Shown: piece by piece, positions 15,782 to 25,601 of the stretch
How positions within the stretch are numbered: the stretch's first letter is position 1
Layout of the letters: each line of letters begins with the position of its first letter
NCBI GenBank assembly: GCA_964612515.1
Contig: CAZTCX010000003.1
Location: 1 to 64,000 of the forward strand
Length of the DNA: 64,000 nt
Origin: SABY01 sp964612515
GTDB taxonomy: Bacteria > Bacteroidota > Bacteroidia > Bacteroidales > 4484-276
Reading direction: 5' to 3'
The notes under the pieces: model-generated
The model's database searches: none
Told to the model about the DNA's origin: nothing
The model's input: the letters and a program-made list of their open reading frames with translations, nothing else
Program-made: the position numbers and the translations under genes

Positions 15782-18367
15782 TTAATTTACTGAAGGCAAC
15801 TGTTTTGCGATAGCAACTTCCTTTTTGATGCTGATATTAAGTTCTTCCTTACCTTCTTCAGCTTCCACCATTATGTGATCGCCTTCGGATATGGTGGTCT
15901 TGATGATTTCTTCGGCAAGCGGATCTTCTACATATCGCTGTATCGCCCGCTTTAACGGACGTGCGCCATATTGGGCATCCCATCCTTTTTCGACGATAAA
16001 GTCTTTGGCTTTTTCCGAAATTTCGATGGTGTAACCAATCTCTTTCACGCGCTTGTAAAGATGGCCAAGTTCAATGTCGATAATCTTATGAATGTCTTCA
16101 CGCTCCAGATGGTCGAAGATTACGATATCGTCGATACGGTTAAGAAACTCAGGGGCAAAAGTTTTCTTCAAAGCATTTTCGATCACACTTTGCGAATGTT
16201 TTCCTTTTGATGTTTCGCGTGCCGAGGTATTAAAACCTACACCAAGTCCAAAATCTTTCAACTGACGCGATCCAATGTTGGAGGTCATGATGATGATTGC
16301 ATTCTTGAAGTCGATACGTCGACCCAGACTGTCGGTGATGATCCCATCGTCGAGTACCTGTAGCAAAAGGTGATAAACGTCGGGGTGCGCTTTTTCTATC
16401 TCGTCGAGAAGAATGATGGAGTAGGGTTTGCGACGGACTTTCTCAGTAAGTTGCCCACCTTCTTCGTAGCCTACGTATCCCGGAGGAGCGCCCACCAGAC
16501 GCGAAACGGAGAATTTCTCCATGTATTCGCTCATGTCGATGCGGATAAGCGCTTCTTCGCTATCGAAAAGATAACGTGCAAGTACTTTTGCCAGGTGCGT
16601 TTTACCGACGCCTGTGGGGCCCAGAAAGATGAAACTTCCAATAGGCTTATTGGGGTCTTTCAGTCCGGCACGGTTACGGCGAATAGAACGAACCACTTTT
16701 TGAATGGCTTCATCCTGACCTATCACAGAATCTTGTAGCTCGAATTCCATTTTCACGAGTCGGTTACTTTCCGTTTGCGCAATTCGCTTAATTGGAATTC
16801 CTGTCATCATAGCCACAACTTCGGCCACATTTTCTTCAGATACGGTCTCGCGATTGATACGTGCATCTTCTTCCCACTTTTTCTTTTCCACTTCAAGCTC
16901 CTCAAGCAGTTTGCGCTCCAGATCGCGGAAGCGGGCGGCTTCTTCAAATTTCTGTCCGCCGATGGCCTTTGCTTTTTCAGCTTTCACCTCTTCAATACGG
17001 CTTTCAATTTTGATGATTTGGGAAGGCACATGCATGTTGGTAATGTGCACCCTCGAACCAGCTTCGTCAAGTGCATCGATGGCTTTGTCGGGCAAATAGC
17101 GGTCGCTGATGTATCGGTTGGTGAGGTGTACACAAGCTTTGATGGCGTCTTCAGTATATTTTACAAGGTGGTGATCCTCATATTTTGCTTTGATATTGTT
17201 GAGGATGACAGCGGTTTCGTCGGCAGTGGTCGGATCGACCAGCACTTTCTGAAATCTGCGCTCCAGCGCGCCATCTTTTTCGATGTATTGGCGGTACTCG
17301 TCGAGTGTAGTGGCACCGATACATTGTATTTCGCCACGTGCCAGTGCAGGCTTAAACATATTGGACGCATCCAATGAACCGGAAGCATTACCGGCACCTA
17401 CAATGGTGTGTATCTCGTCGATAAAAAGTATGATATCTGGGTTTTTCTCCAGCTCATTCAGGACGGCTTTCATGCGTTCTTCAAACTGACCACGGTATTT
17501 GGTACCTGCTACAATAGATGCCAGGTCGAGTGTGATAACTCGTTTGTTGAATAATGCCCGCGAGACTTTTCGTTCAACAATTCGTGAAGCCAACCCTTCG
17601 GCTATGGCACTTTTACCAACGCCAGGCTCGCCAATGAGGATTGGGTTGTTTTTTTTGCGTCGGCTTAGAATCTGCGCAATACGTTCGAGTTCTTTCTCGC
17701 GGCCTACGATTGGATCAAGCCGGCCTTCTTCGGCAGCTTTGGTGAGGTCGCGTCCAAAATTATCGAGAACCGGAGTCTTTGACTTCGTTTCACCGGGCTT
17801 TTTGCCTTGTTTTTCGAAACCCCGGCCTTCTTCGAAGTCATCATCCATCGAGCCTGGAAATTCATCCACAGGATCCATTCTTTGGGCAGCACTGCTCTCT
17901 TCAGCCTTTTCAGGATGATGCCCGGTCATGATCGATTGCAATTCTTCTTTAACAGAATCGTAATCAACGCCAACCGATGTAAAGGTCTGCGTTACGATGT
18001 TGTCTTCATCTTTGAGAATGGCCAGGAGCAAGTGCTCGGTGCCGATTAGATCGCTGTTGAAAAGCTTTGCTTCCAGATAAGTTAGTTTCAGTGCACGTTC
18101 GGCCTGCTTTACCAATGGGAGATTCACCATTTTTTTCTCACCTTTCACTGTAGCACCTTGCTTTCCGATAGATTGCTCAATGCTGCTGCGGTAAGTTTTC
18201 AGATCCACACCCAGATAATTTAATATTTGTACGGCCAATCCTTCGCCTTCGCGCAGAATACCAAGTATCAGATGTTCAACTCCAATATAATCGTTTTCCA
18301 AACGTAAAGCTTCTTCCCGGCTGTAGTTAAGGACATCCTTAACACGTTGTGAAAATTTTGCTTCCAT
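15782..18367 (-). CDS. clpC: ClpC-type AAA+ unfoldase of the Clp protease
   Basis: An 861-residue Hsp100 unfoldase that feeds substrates into ClpP. In order: double Clp N-domain (1-145), acidic and basic linker (150-200), first AAA+ domain with Walker A GEPGVGKS at 246-253, a UVR-type mid-domain (about 430-480, KAIGGQKFEEAARFRD) that marks ClpC rather than ClpA or ClpB, second AAA+ domain with GPTGVGKT near residue 580, and the C-terminal small domain. The sequence VGFN between sensor regions resembles the ClpP-docking loop. The gene is divergent from gyrA. No mcsA/mcsB partners are near, as usual in Bacteroidota. Length and motifs are standard. Confidence 0.97.
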   Translation of the reverse strand: MEAKFSQRVKDVLNYSREEALRLENDYIGVEHLILGILREGEGLAVQILNYLGVDLKTYRSSIEQSIGKQGATVKGEKKMVNLPLVKQAERALKLTYLEAKLFNSDLIGTEHLLLAILKDEDNIVTQTFTSVGVDYDSVKEELQSIMTGHHPEKAEESSAAQRMDPVDEFPGSMDDDFEEGRGFEKQGKKPGETKSKTPVLDNFGRDLTKAAEEGRLDPIVGREKELERIAQILSRRKKNNPILIGEPGVGKSAIAEGLASRIVERKVSRALFNKRVITLDLASIVAGTKYRGQFEERMKAVLNELEKNPDIILFIDEIHTIVGAGNASGSLDASNMFKPALARGEIQCIGATTLDEYRQYIEKDGALERRFQKVLVDPTTADETAVILNNIKAKYEDHHLVKYTEDAIKACVHLTNRYISDRYLPDKAIDALDEAGSRVHITNMHVPSQIIKIESRIEEVKAEKAKAIGGQKFEEAARFRDLERKLLEELEVEKKKWEEDARINRETVSEENVAEVVAMMTGIPIKRIAQTESNRLVKMEFELQDSVIGQDEAIQKVVRSIRRNRAGLKDPNKPIGSFIFLGPTGVGKTHLAKVLARYLFDSEEALIRIDMSEYMEKFSVSRLVGAPPGYVGYEEGGQLTEKVRRKPYSIILLDEIEKAHPDVYHLLLQVLDDGIITDSLGRRIDFKNAIIIMTSNIGSRQLKDFGLGVGFNTSARETSKGKHSQSVIENALKKTFAPEFLNRIDDIVIFDHLEREDIHKIIDIELGHLYKRVKEIGYTIEISEKAKDFIVEKGWDAQYGARPLKRAIQRYVEDPLAEEIIKTTISEGDHIMVEAEEGKEELNISIKKEVAIAKQLPSVN

Positions 18368-18586
18368 TATATTTTATTCCTTTCATTATTAATACAAATC
18401 GCGTATGAATCAAATAACGTTCCAATTGATAAATAGTTTTTAGCCTGCGAATTTAGTTACCCTATCGAACATCCGACAAAAATAAAGCTCTTTGCTGGTG
18501 CTAATTGCCGTTGCAGAGTCGTTTTTATCAACAAAAATATGTTAGTTAATAAAAGGTTTAGCTGTGCCGGCAAACATAAAAATACC

Positions 18587-18594
18587 TACTTTTG
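18587..18594 (+). promoter_or_regulatory. -7 box of the gyrA promoter
   Basis: TACTTTTG fits TAnnTTTG, with about 50 bases of leader before the ATG at 18645. Confidence 0.55.
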
Positions 18595-18644
18595 CTGGTC
18601 GTTACACTTTGATATTAAAGTATTATTATTGAATAAGTTAGTAG

Positions 18645-21188
18645 ATGGAAAACAATCAGGAAGGCGAAAGAATAGTTAAGGTAAATATTGAAAATCAAAT
18701 GAAATCGGCCTACATCGATTATTCGATGTCGGTTATTGTTTCGCGGGCGTTGCCTGATGTTCGTGATGGTTTAAAGCCGGTTCACCGCCGGATTTTATTT
18801 GGGATGCTCGATCTGGGCAACCTTTCCAGTCGACCTTATAAGAAATCAGCGAGGATAGTAGGGGAGGTGCTTGGTAAGTACCATCCGCATGGCGACTTCT
18901 CTGTTTATGATGCAATGGTACGAATGGCGCAGGAATGGTCGTTGAGGTATCCGCTCATCGATGGGCAGGGAAACTTCGGTTCTATCGACAACGACAGTCC
19001 GGCAGCTATGCGATACACGGAAGCGCGCTTGCGCAAACTAGCCGAAGAAATGCTGGATGACCTCAGCAAAGATACGGTCGATTTCCAGCCCAACTTCGAC
19101 GATTCACTCGAAGAGCCTACCGTGCTGCCAGCCAGAGTCCCCAACCTGCTCATCAATGGAGCTTCTGGTATTGCCGTTGGGATGGCTACCAATATGCCGC
19201 CGCACCACCTGGGAGAAGTAATAGATGGTACGATTGCGTACATCGATAACCACGACATCACCATAGAAGAGCTGATGAAATATGTCAAGGCTCCTGATTT
19301 CCCGACAGGCGGTATCATCTATGGCTACGACGGCGTTAGGGAAGCCTTTTTGACAGGCCGTGGACGCATTGTCATCAGGGCGGAAGCTACCATAGAAAGC
19401 ACCAGCAGCGGACGCGATCAAATCATCGTCACCACTGTACCTTATCAGGTGAATAAAGCTGAGATGATCAAAAAAACGGCTGATCTGGTGAATGATAAGA
19501 AAATAGAAGGAATAACTGATATCCGCGATGAGTCTGACCGCACCGGTATTCGTATCGTTTATGAACTAAAAAGAGATGCTGTAAGCAATGTTGTGCTCAA
19601 CAAGCTCTATCAGCAGACAGCTCTTCAGACTTCCTTCAGTGTCAATAATATTGCTTTGGTAAACGGCCGGCCAATGCAGCTCAACCTGAAAGATATGATT
19701 CGGCATTTTGTCGATCATCGCCATGTTGTTATTATTAGACGCACCGAATACGAGCTTCGCGAAGCCGAGAAACGCGCCCACATCCTCGAAGGACTGCTCA
19801 TCGCATTGGATCATCTGGATGAGGTAATTACATTGATTCGGCAATCGCAAACCCCCGACGAGGCTAAAAATGGTTTGATGACCACTTTTAACCTGTCAGA
19901 ACTACAGGCCAAAGCCATCCTCGAAATGCGTTTGCAGCGCCTTACAGGCCTGGAACGCGATAAGATAAAGGAAGATTACAATGCATTGATGGAACGTATT
20001 GCCTACTTCAAGCGCCTACTCGAAAACGAAGACCTGCGCATGGAATTGATCAAAAATGAGCTGCTTGAGATAAAGGAAAAATACAAAGACGAACGACGTA
20101 CCCGAATAGAATATTCCGCCAGCGACTTCCGTATTGAAGATACCATTCCCGATGATGAGGTGGTGGTGACCATTTCGCACATGGGCTACATGAAGCGTAC
20201 GGCATTATCTGAATACAAAGTACAGGGTAGGGGCGGGCGTGGATCTAAAGCTTCGGCGGTGCGACAAGAGGATTTCCTGGAACATCTGTTTGTTGCTTCC
20301 AACCATAATTACATGTTGTTCTTTACTGAAAGTGGCAAATGTTTCTGGCTTCGGGTTTTTGAAATCCCGGAGGGTACGCGACATTCAAAAGGAAGAGCTG
20401 TTCAAAATCTAATCAATATTTCTTCAGAAGATAAAATCAAGGCGTTTATAAATACCAAGGATCTAAAAGATGAAGATTACGTCAAGAGTAATTACATCAC
20501 CATGGTGACGGTGCGCGGTATTATCAAAAAAACCAGCCTTAAGGAATATTCGCGTCCGCGGCAAAATGGTATCAACGCCATCGTGGTGCGCGATGGAGAT
20601 GCGTTGCTTGAAGCACGCCTGACCAATGGTGAAAACGAAATCATCATCGCATTGCAATCAGGACGTGCCATTCGTTTCAACGAAACAAGAGTTCGCCCGA
20701 TGGGTCGCAATACAAGCGGAGTAAGAGGCATAACCCTGGCCAACGAAAAGGATGCTGTGGTTGGAATGATCTGTTTGGAAAACCCCGAATATGACGTTTT
20801 GGTAGTTTCAGAAAATGGATATGGAAAACGTTCCAAACTTGAAGACTACCGCATTACAAACCGCGGTGGAAAAGGAGTGAAGACGTTGAATATCACCGAG
20901 AAAACCGGCCAGCTTATCGCGATCAAAAACGTTACAGATACTGACGACCTGATGATTATTAACAAATCAGGACTTACCATACGCCTGGCTGTAAGCGAAC
21001 TGCGTGTGATGGGACGTGCCACACAAGGTGTGCGACTGATTAATCTGCGCGACGACGATGCCATAGCTGCCGTTGCTAATGTGATGCGGGAAGAAGAGGA
21101 AGATGAGGAAATCATTATGGATGAATTAGAAAATAATGATGAGAATATCGCAACTGAGGAGGATGAACAAACTACAACTGAGGAATAA
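18645..21188 (+). CDS. gyrA: DNA gyrase subunit A
   Basis: An 847-residue type II topoisomerase subunit that cuts and rejoins DNA. The breakage-reunion domain carries the catalytic Y124 in AMRYTEARL; the C-terminal beta-pinwheel has the GyrA box QGRGGRG near 526-532, the mark of gyrase rather than topoisomerase IV, and ends in a long Glu/Asp tail. In the quinolone pocket the sequence is HPHGDFSVYD: F85 stands where E. coli has S83, while D89 equals D87. Ser-to-Phe at this place is a known fluoroquinolone resistance change in Bacteroides. The codon is TTC, one base from a serine codon. It is divergent from clpC. Confidence 0.98.
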   Translation: MENNQEGERIVKVNIENQMKSAYIDYSMSVIVSRALPDVRDGLKPVHRRILFGMLDLGNLSSRPYKKSARIVGEVLGKYHPHGDFSVYDAMVRMAQEWSLRYPLIDGQGNFGSIDNDSPAAMRYTEARLRKLAEEMLDDLSKDTVDFQPNFDDSLEEPTVLPARVPNLLINGASGIAVGMATNMPPHHLGEVIDGTIAYIDNHDITIEELMKYVKAPDFPTGGIIYGYDGVREAFLTGRGRIVIRAEATIESTSSGRDQIIVTTVPYQVNKAEMIKKTADLVNDKKIEGITDIRDESDRTGIRIVYELKRDAVSNVVLNKLYQQTALQTSFSVNNIALVNGRPMQLNLKDMIRHFVDHRHVVIIRRTEYELREAEKRAHILEGLLIALDHLDEVITLIRQSQTPDEAKNGLMTTFNLSELQAKAILEMRLQRLTGLERDKIKEDYNALMERIAYFKRLLENEDLRMELIKNELLEIKEKYKDERRTRIEYSASDFRIEDTIPDDEVVVTISHMGYMKRTALSEYKVQGRGGRGSKASAVRQEDFLEHLFVASNHNYMLFFTESGKCFWLRVFEIPEGTRHSKGRAVQNLINISSEDKIKAFINTKDLKDEDYVKSNYITMVTVRGIIKKTSLKEYSRPRQNGINAIVVRDGDALLEARLTNGENEIIIALQSGRAIRFNETRVRPMGRNTSGVRGITLANEKDAVVGMICLENPEYDVLVVSENGYGKRSKLEDYRITNRGGKGVKTLNITEKTGQLIAIKNVTDTDDLMIINKSGLTIRLAVSELRVMGRATQGVRLINLRDDDAIAAVANVMREEEEDEEIIMDELENNDENIATEEDEQTTTEE

Positions 21189-21284
21189 TCATTTATCGAA
21201 ATAAAAAATCAGCCAGACTGATATTCTTTCTGGCATGACTATTGAAAAGCAAACAAATTTAACAAACTAAACTTTGCAGGAAAA

Positions 21285-22424
21285 ATGAAAAAATTCGTAG
21301 TGTTATTAATTACAGTCATGGCCTTTTCGGGTATTTATGCCCAACCAAACAACGTGGTAGCCGCGTTCAACTACCTGAATCGCGGCAAGCTCGACAAGGC
21401 CAAAGAAGCCATTGACAAGGCCACCGAGCATGCTAAAACAATGAATGATGCAAAAACGTGGTTTTACAGTGGTAATGTGTATTTATCCATACAATTAACA
21501 GACGAGGAGGCTTACAAAAATCTTGATCCAGACCCTTTGGATAAAGCCTATGCAGATTACAGGAAATCGCTTGAACTCGATACCAAACATGAGTATTCTG
21601 ACCAGGTAAAAGATAGGATCCAAGTGTGCGCGGAGCAATATTTTAATAAAGGAGTAACAGATTACAACGAGCAGAATTACAAAGCTGCTTCCGAGGCTTT
21701 TGCAAAATCTGCGATGATTCGTCAGGAAGTGGGTGCCACCGATACCATTTCAGCGTTTTATGCCGGACAGAGTGCCTATCTTGCTCAGGACTATGCAACT
21801 GCCCGCAAGTATATGAATCAGGTGAAGGAGCTAAAATACGGCGATCCTGCTGTTTACAGCATCCTGGCCAACATCTATAAAGTAGAAGGCGATACCACTT
21901 CAGCCATTGCAGTAATCAACGAAGGCCGCCACGTGTATCCTGAAGATTACAGCTTGATTATTGATGCTGCTAACCTGTACCTTGCAACTGGTCAAAGCCA
22001 GGAGGCTTTGGATGTTTTAAATATTGCCATCGAAAAAGATAAAACTAATCCATCGTTGTTTTTTGCCGTCGGAACTATTTACGACAAAATGGGAAATTTC
22101 GAAAAAGCGCGCGACATGTATGTAAGTGCCATCGGTGTAGATCCCAATTATTTTGACGCAAACTACAACCTTGGAGCACTATATTTTAATAAAGCTGTTG
22201 AAGTGATTACTGAAGCCGGAAATCTACCGCTTAACGAAACAGCTAAATACGACCAGATGATGGCTGAAGGCAAGGTAATGATGGAGAAAGCCCTGCCATA
22301 TCTCGAAAAAGCTGACTCCATCCAGGAGAGCGATCAGATAACCTTGCAAACACTCAAAGAGATTTATACCCGTTTGGGAATGATGGACAAAGTGAAAGGC
22401 ATAAACGAGCGCCTGAACAATTAG
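21285..22424 (+). CDS. Exported tetratricopeptide-repeat protein
   Basis: A 379-residue protein with a signal peptide (about 1-19, ending IYA) and then at least five TPR-like helix pairs, for instance around 115-150, 180-245 and 255-300. It should be periplasmic and act as a protein-protein scaffold. Near residues 340-379 it ends with EKADSIQESD...VKGINERLNN; the next small gene repeats this ending almost exactly. A terminator follows at 22453. I cannot name a partner; upstream gyrA is probably a separate transcript, with a 96-base gap. Confidence 0.85.
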   Translation: MKKFVVLLITVMAFSGIYAQPNNVVAAFNYLNRGKLDKAKEAIDKATEHAKTMNDAKTWFYSGNVYLSIQLTDEEAYKNLDPDPLDKAYADYRKSLELDTKHEYSDQVKDRIQVCAEQYFNKGVTDYNEQNYKAASEAFAKSAMIRQEVGATDTISAFYAGQSAYLAQDYATARKYMNQVKELKYGDPAVYSILANIYKVEGDTTSAIAVINEGRHVYPEDYSLIIDAANLYLATGQSQEALDVLNIAIEKDKTNPSLFFAVGTIYDKMGNFEKARDMYVSAIGVDPNYFDANYNLGALYFNKAVEVITEAGNLPLNETAKYDQMMAEGKVMMEKALPYLEKADSIQESDQITLQTLKEIYTRLGMMDKVKGINERLNN

Positions 22425-22452
22425 GCGGAAAATTCTGTTTTACACAAAAACG

Positions 22453-22489
22453 AAATGGAGAGATCAGAAATGATTCTCTCCATTTTTTT
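22453..22489 (+). terminator. Terminator after the TPR gene
   Basis: AAATGGAGAGA at 22453-22463 pairs with TCTCTCCATTT at 22475-22485, extended inside by TCA/TGA, and runs into T7. Confidence 0.88.
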
Positions 22490-22513
22490 ATTAATCAATA
22501 AAAACTTAACGTT

Positions 22514-22804
22514 ATGGAAACCTTTGAAGAAAAACGGCAACAGTACCAAAAGCAAATCGACAACAGCCCATCGCAGTTTGAGCCAAATTATGGGATGGGG
22601 AAACTCTATTACGAACAGGCTACTCAGGCAGGCAGTACCGAACCTTCGGCAACACAGTGGCTGAAACAATCGGCTCAATATCTCGAAAAGGCCGATCAGA
22701 TAAAACCTGACAGCCGTGAAAATCTGACGATGCTACAGAAGGTGTACACCAGGATTAACGATTCTGAAAAAGTGAAGGGCATCAACGAGAGACTGAAAAA
22801 TTAA
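22514..22804 (+). CDS. Small TPR-like protein, copy of the neighbour's C-terminus
   Basis: A 96-residue cytoplasm-type protein without signal peptide. Its last 40 residues match the end of the 21285..22424 protein: YLEKADQIKP...YTRINDSEKVKGINERLKN against YLEKADSIQE...MMDKVKGINERLNN. It seems to be a tandem partial duplication that has gained its own start and a new N-terminus (METFEEKRQQYQKQ). A terminator lies between the two genes, so it would need its own promoter or read-through. The frame is intact and codons are normal, so it may be expressed; function unknown. Confidence 0.65.
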   Translation: METFEEKRQQYQKQIDNSPSQFEPNYGMGKLYYEQATQAGSTEPSATQWLKQSAQYLEKADQIKPDSRENLTMLQKVYTRINDSEKVKGINERLKN

Positions 22805-23050
22805 GTTTCGTTTCATGAATTAAGAGGAGGGTGGGCTGCAAAGGATTTAGTAGCCAAGACTTAATTCTTCCAGCGTTAAAGATCCAGCCAATATTCTGTT
22901 TAAAAAGATAGGATTTGGAAAACATGATTTAACATAATATTAATTATCGGACATAAATCCGAATTTCAATTTCCCAGCTTTTAGGGTCGTAAGCTTCAAT
23001 TTTAATGAATCCGTTTTTTTAAGGCAGGATTATTAGATTTTCAGCCGGCA

Positions 23051-24289
23051 TTATTTTTTCTTTGGTTTTCTTTTTCCTTTAACACCTGTAGCTTCGTCTT
23101 CATTCAACAATGCCCGCCAGTCGTTTTTTGGAGTTTGTGCTTCAAGCAACACTTCGTGGTATTCCTTTCCAGTCATCACGATGCGGTGAATCGGTTTGCC
23201 AAGTGAAGCTTCAATTTCCTCAAGGATAGGTTTTTCTTCGCTGCTGCAAAAAGCAATAGCTTGTCCTTTGGCAGTTCCGCGTCCTGTGCGGCCAACACGA
23301 TGCACATATTGTTCGGCGCTGTCGGGCAAATCATAGTTGATTACAAAATGTACATCTGGAATGTCGATGCCACGGGCGCTCACATCGGTAGCGATGAGGA
23401 TTTTAAGTTCATCAGCTCTGAAGTTTTTCATCGTCAGTTCGCGAACCGATTGCTCTTTGTCGCTGTGAATGGTTTCGGTTGGAATTCCTACACGCTCCAT
23501 AGCAGCCTTCACGCGCTCAGCACGGACTTTGGTGCGCACGAAGACTAGCATTTTTTTATCAGGATTTTGTTTAATAAAATCTTCGAGAAAAAACCGTTTG
23601 TCGTCCATTTCCACAAAAGCAACCCCGTGTTCGATGTTTTTGGCTACCGGATCTTTGGGCGAAATCTGAATTCGTATCGGATTCACTACCAGCGAATAAG
23701 CAAGGTCTTTGATGGTTTCGTTGATGGTTGCAGAGAAAAACAATGTCTGTCGCTTTTTGGGCAATAGCCGCATCAAGTCTCGGATATCTTTAATAAAACC
23801 CATGTCGAGCATGTGGTCAGCTTCGTCGAGTACAAGGATTTCAACGCGGGTAAGGCGCAGCGCCCCCTGGCTTACCAGGTCGAACATGCGGCCGGGTGTA
23901 GCCACCAAAACATCTACACCTTCATTTAGTGTATCGATCTGCGGCTGCTGATCTACACCACCGTGAATACAAAAGGTGGTGACACGTGTATGTTTGCCAA
24001 GTGTAGTAAAAACGTTGGCGATTTGTATAGCAAGCTCGTGCGTTGGTGCCATCACCAGGCATTTTACTCCGTCGGGTCTGCCGGAAATTTTACGGCTTTG
24101 CAGCAAATGCAAAATGGGAATGGCAAAAGCTGCAGTTTTGCCCGTACCTGTCTGCGCTATTGCAAGCACGTCCTCCCCTTTCAGGATGGCAGGTATCGAC
24201 TTGAACTGTATGTCGGTAGGTTTTTTAAACTCCAGCTTCGATAAGCTGGTTTTGATGCCTTCGTGGATGTTGTATTGATCGAATTTCAT
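23051..24289 (-). CDS. DEAD-box ATP-dependent RNA helicase
   Basis: A 412-residue helicase with every family motif in order: Q motif (KPTDIQFKSIP), I AQTGTGKT, Ia PTHELAIQ, Ib TPGR, II DEAD, III SAT, V RGIDIPD and VI HRVGRTGR. The C-terminus is a short basic tail (GVKGKRKPKKK) that likely aids RNA binding, as in RhlE-type enzymes used in ribosome assembly and cold adaptation. It stands alone, divergent from the SDR gene at 24380. The 245-base spacer downstream shows no gene. I cannot choose among RhlE, SrmB and DeaD by sight, but the short tail excludes a DeaD-specific RNA-binding domain. Confidence 0.95.
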   Translation of the reverse strand: MKFDQYNIHEGIKTSLSKLEFKKPTDIQFKSIPAILKGEDVLAIAQTGTGKTAAFAIPILHLLQSRKISGRPDGVKCLVMAPTHELAIQIANVFTTLGKHTRVTTFCIHGGVDQQPQIDTLNEGVDVLVATPGRMFDLVSQGALRLTRVEILVLDEADHMLDMGFIKDIRDLMRLLPKKRQTLFFSATINETIKDLAYSLVVNPIRIQISPKDPVAKNIEHGVAFVEMDDKRFFLEDFIKQNPDKKMLVFVRTKVRAERVKAAMERVGIPTETIHSDKEQSVRELTMKNFRADELKILIATDVSARGIDIPDVHFVINYDLPDSAEQYVHRVGRTGRGTAKGQAIAFCSSEEKPILEEIEASLGKPIHRIVMTGKEYHEVLLEAQTPKNDWRALLNEDEATGVKGKRKPKKK

Positions 24290-24379
24290 AAGCTAAAAAT
24301 GTGGCTGCAAAGATAGCCAAATGAACAAAGCAGGCTTGCCGATGCTTTAGGGGCAGCTATTGATTAACAACAATATGAA

Positions 24380-25426
24380 ATGAAAGAAATCGACAAAAAG
24401 GCTCCTGTAATGGTCACCGGCGCAACGGGTTATGTAGCAGGTTGGTTGGTAAAATTACTGCTCGACAAGGGTTTTACCGTCCATGCTCCCATTCGTAATC
24501 CTAACGACAAGAACAAAACGAAATATCTCGACAATCTGGCAGTCTCAGCGGCGGGCAAACTCCTGTATTTTGAGGCCGATCTGCTGCGTGAAGGCTCCTA
24601 TGATGAAGCAATGCAAGGCTGCGAGCTAGTTTTTCATACGGCTTCTCCTTTTGTTTTGAATGTCAAAAATGCACAGCGCGATCTTATTGATCCGGCAATA
24701 AAAGGAACCCGCAATATTTTAAATTCGGTTAATAAAACTGCAACGGTAAAACGCTTAGTGCTTACCAGCAGCGTGGCAGCTATGTATGGCGATAACAAAG
24801 ACTTAAAATTGTGTCCAGATCGTACAATTACAGAGGAGTGCTGGAACACGACTTCATCGCTGAAACATCAGCCTTATAGCTATTCCAAAACGATGGCCGA
24901 AAAAGAAGCCTGGAAAATGCAAAGTCAGCAGCAGCGCTGGGATCTGGCGGTAATAAATCCATCGTTGGTGATGGGACCGGGAATAAGTCCGGATATTACT
25001 TCCGAGAGTTTTAAGATTATAAAACAACTTGGTGACGGCACCACTAAAATGGGTGCACCAGATTACGAAATCGGGCTTGTGGATGTGCGCGATGTGGCGC
25101 AGGCGCATTTTGCATCAGGCTTCACTCCCATGGCCAACGGGCGCTATATAATCTCCGGCCATAACTCCTCCATATTAGAAGTTTCAAAAATGCTGCGGGA
25201 TGTTTATGGCAGCAAATACCCTTTTCCCGCGCGAATAATCCCAAAATTTCTACTATGGATCATTGGCCCTTTGGCAGGATTTTCACGCAAAATGATCAGC
25301 CGGAACATTGGTTATCCATTCCGTGCCGACAACACCAAAAGCATCGAGGAACTCGGCATGTCGTATCGTCCGGCACAGGTTTCGGTGGTGGATTTTTTCA
25401 GTCAGGTGGTGGAAGCTGGGAAGTAG
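24380..25426 (+). CDS. NAD(P)-dependent extended short-chain dehydrogenase (dihydroflavonol reductase-like)
   Basis: A 348-residue extended SDR. The Rossmann motif GATGYVAG is at 14-21, an Arg in PIRNPND after the second strand suggests NADP preference, and the catalytic YxxxK is Y166-K170 in YSYSK. TSSVAAMYG supplies the catalytic Ser/Thr. The best family fit is dihydroflavonol-4-reductase/cinnamoyl-CoA reductase-like enzymes, which in bacteria reduce aldehydes or ketones of varied kinds. No pathway genes are next to it, so the substrate stays open. It ends before a REP-like hairpin at 25524. Confidence 0.9.
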   Translation: MKEIDKKAPVMVTGATGYVAGWLVKLLLDKGFTVHAPIRNPNDKNKTKYLDNLAVSAAGKLLYFEADLLREGSYDEAMQGCELVFHTASPFVLNVKNAQRDLIDPAIKGTRNILNSVNKTATVKRLVLTSSVAAMYGDNKDLKLCPDRTITEECWNTTSSLKHQPYSYSKTMAEKEAWKMQSQQQRWDLAVINPSLVMGPGISPDITSESFKIIKQLGDGTTKMGAPDYEIGLVDVRDVAQAHFASGFTPMANGRYIISGHNSSILEVSKMLRDVYGSKYPFPARIIPKFLLWIIGPLAGFSRKMISRNIGYPFRADNTKSIEELGMSYRPAQVSVVDFFSQVVEAGK

Positions 25427-25523
25427 AAATAGGAGGTGAATGATGAGGAAGAAGTGCGAGGGATGCCAGCCTGAGTCTTTATAGGACAAGACAGCAACAG
25501 GCAGAGCCTTTAGAAAATAGAAA

Positions 25524-25564
25524 GGACGAGGTTTCGGTGGCTGAGCTTATCGAAGCCCTCGTCC
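25524..25564. repeat. REP-like palindrome between convergent genes
   Basis: GGACGAGG at 25524-25531 pairs with CCTCGTCC at 25557-25564; inside, TTCG and CGAA pair too. The inner text CGGTGGCTGAGCTTATCGAA resembles a short palindromic element seen scattered between genes of many bacteria. It may also terminate both convergent genes. Confidence 0.5.
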
Positions 25565-25601
25565 AAACACCGCGATGGTTACAACCCGACAAATCCTTTT
25601 T

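Noticed and set aside
16775..17377. 200-codon open frame on the plus strand
   Set aside because: It is antisense to clpC; rich in Phe and Cys as expected for a shadow frame.
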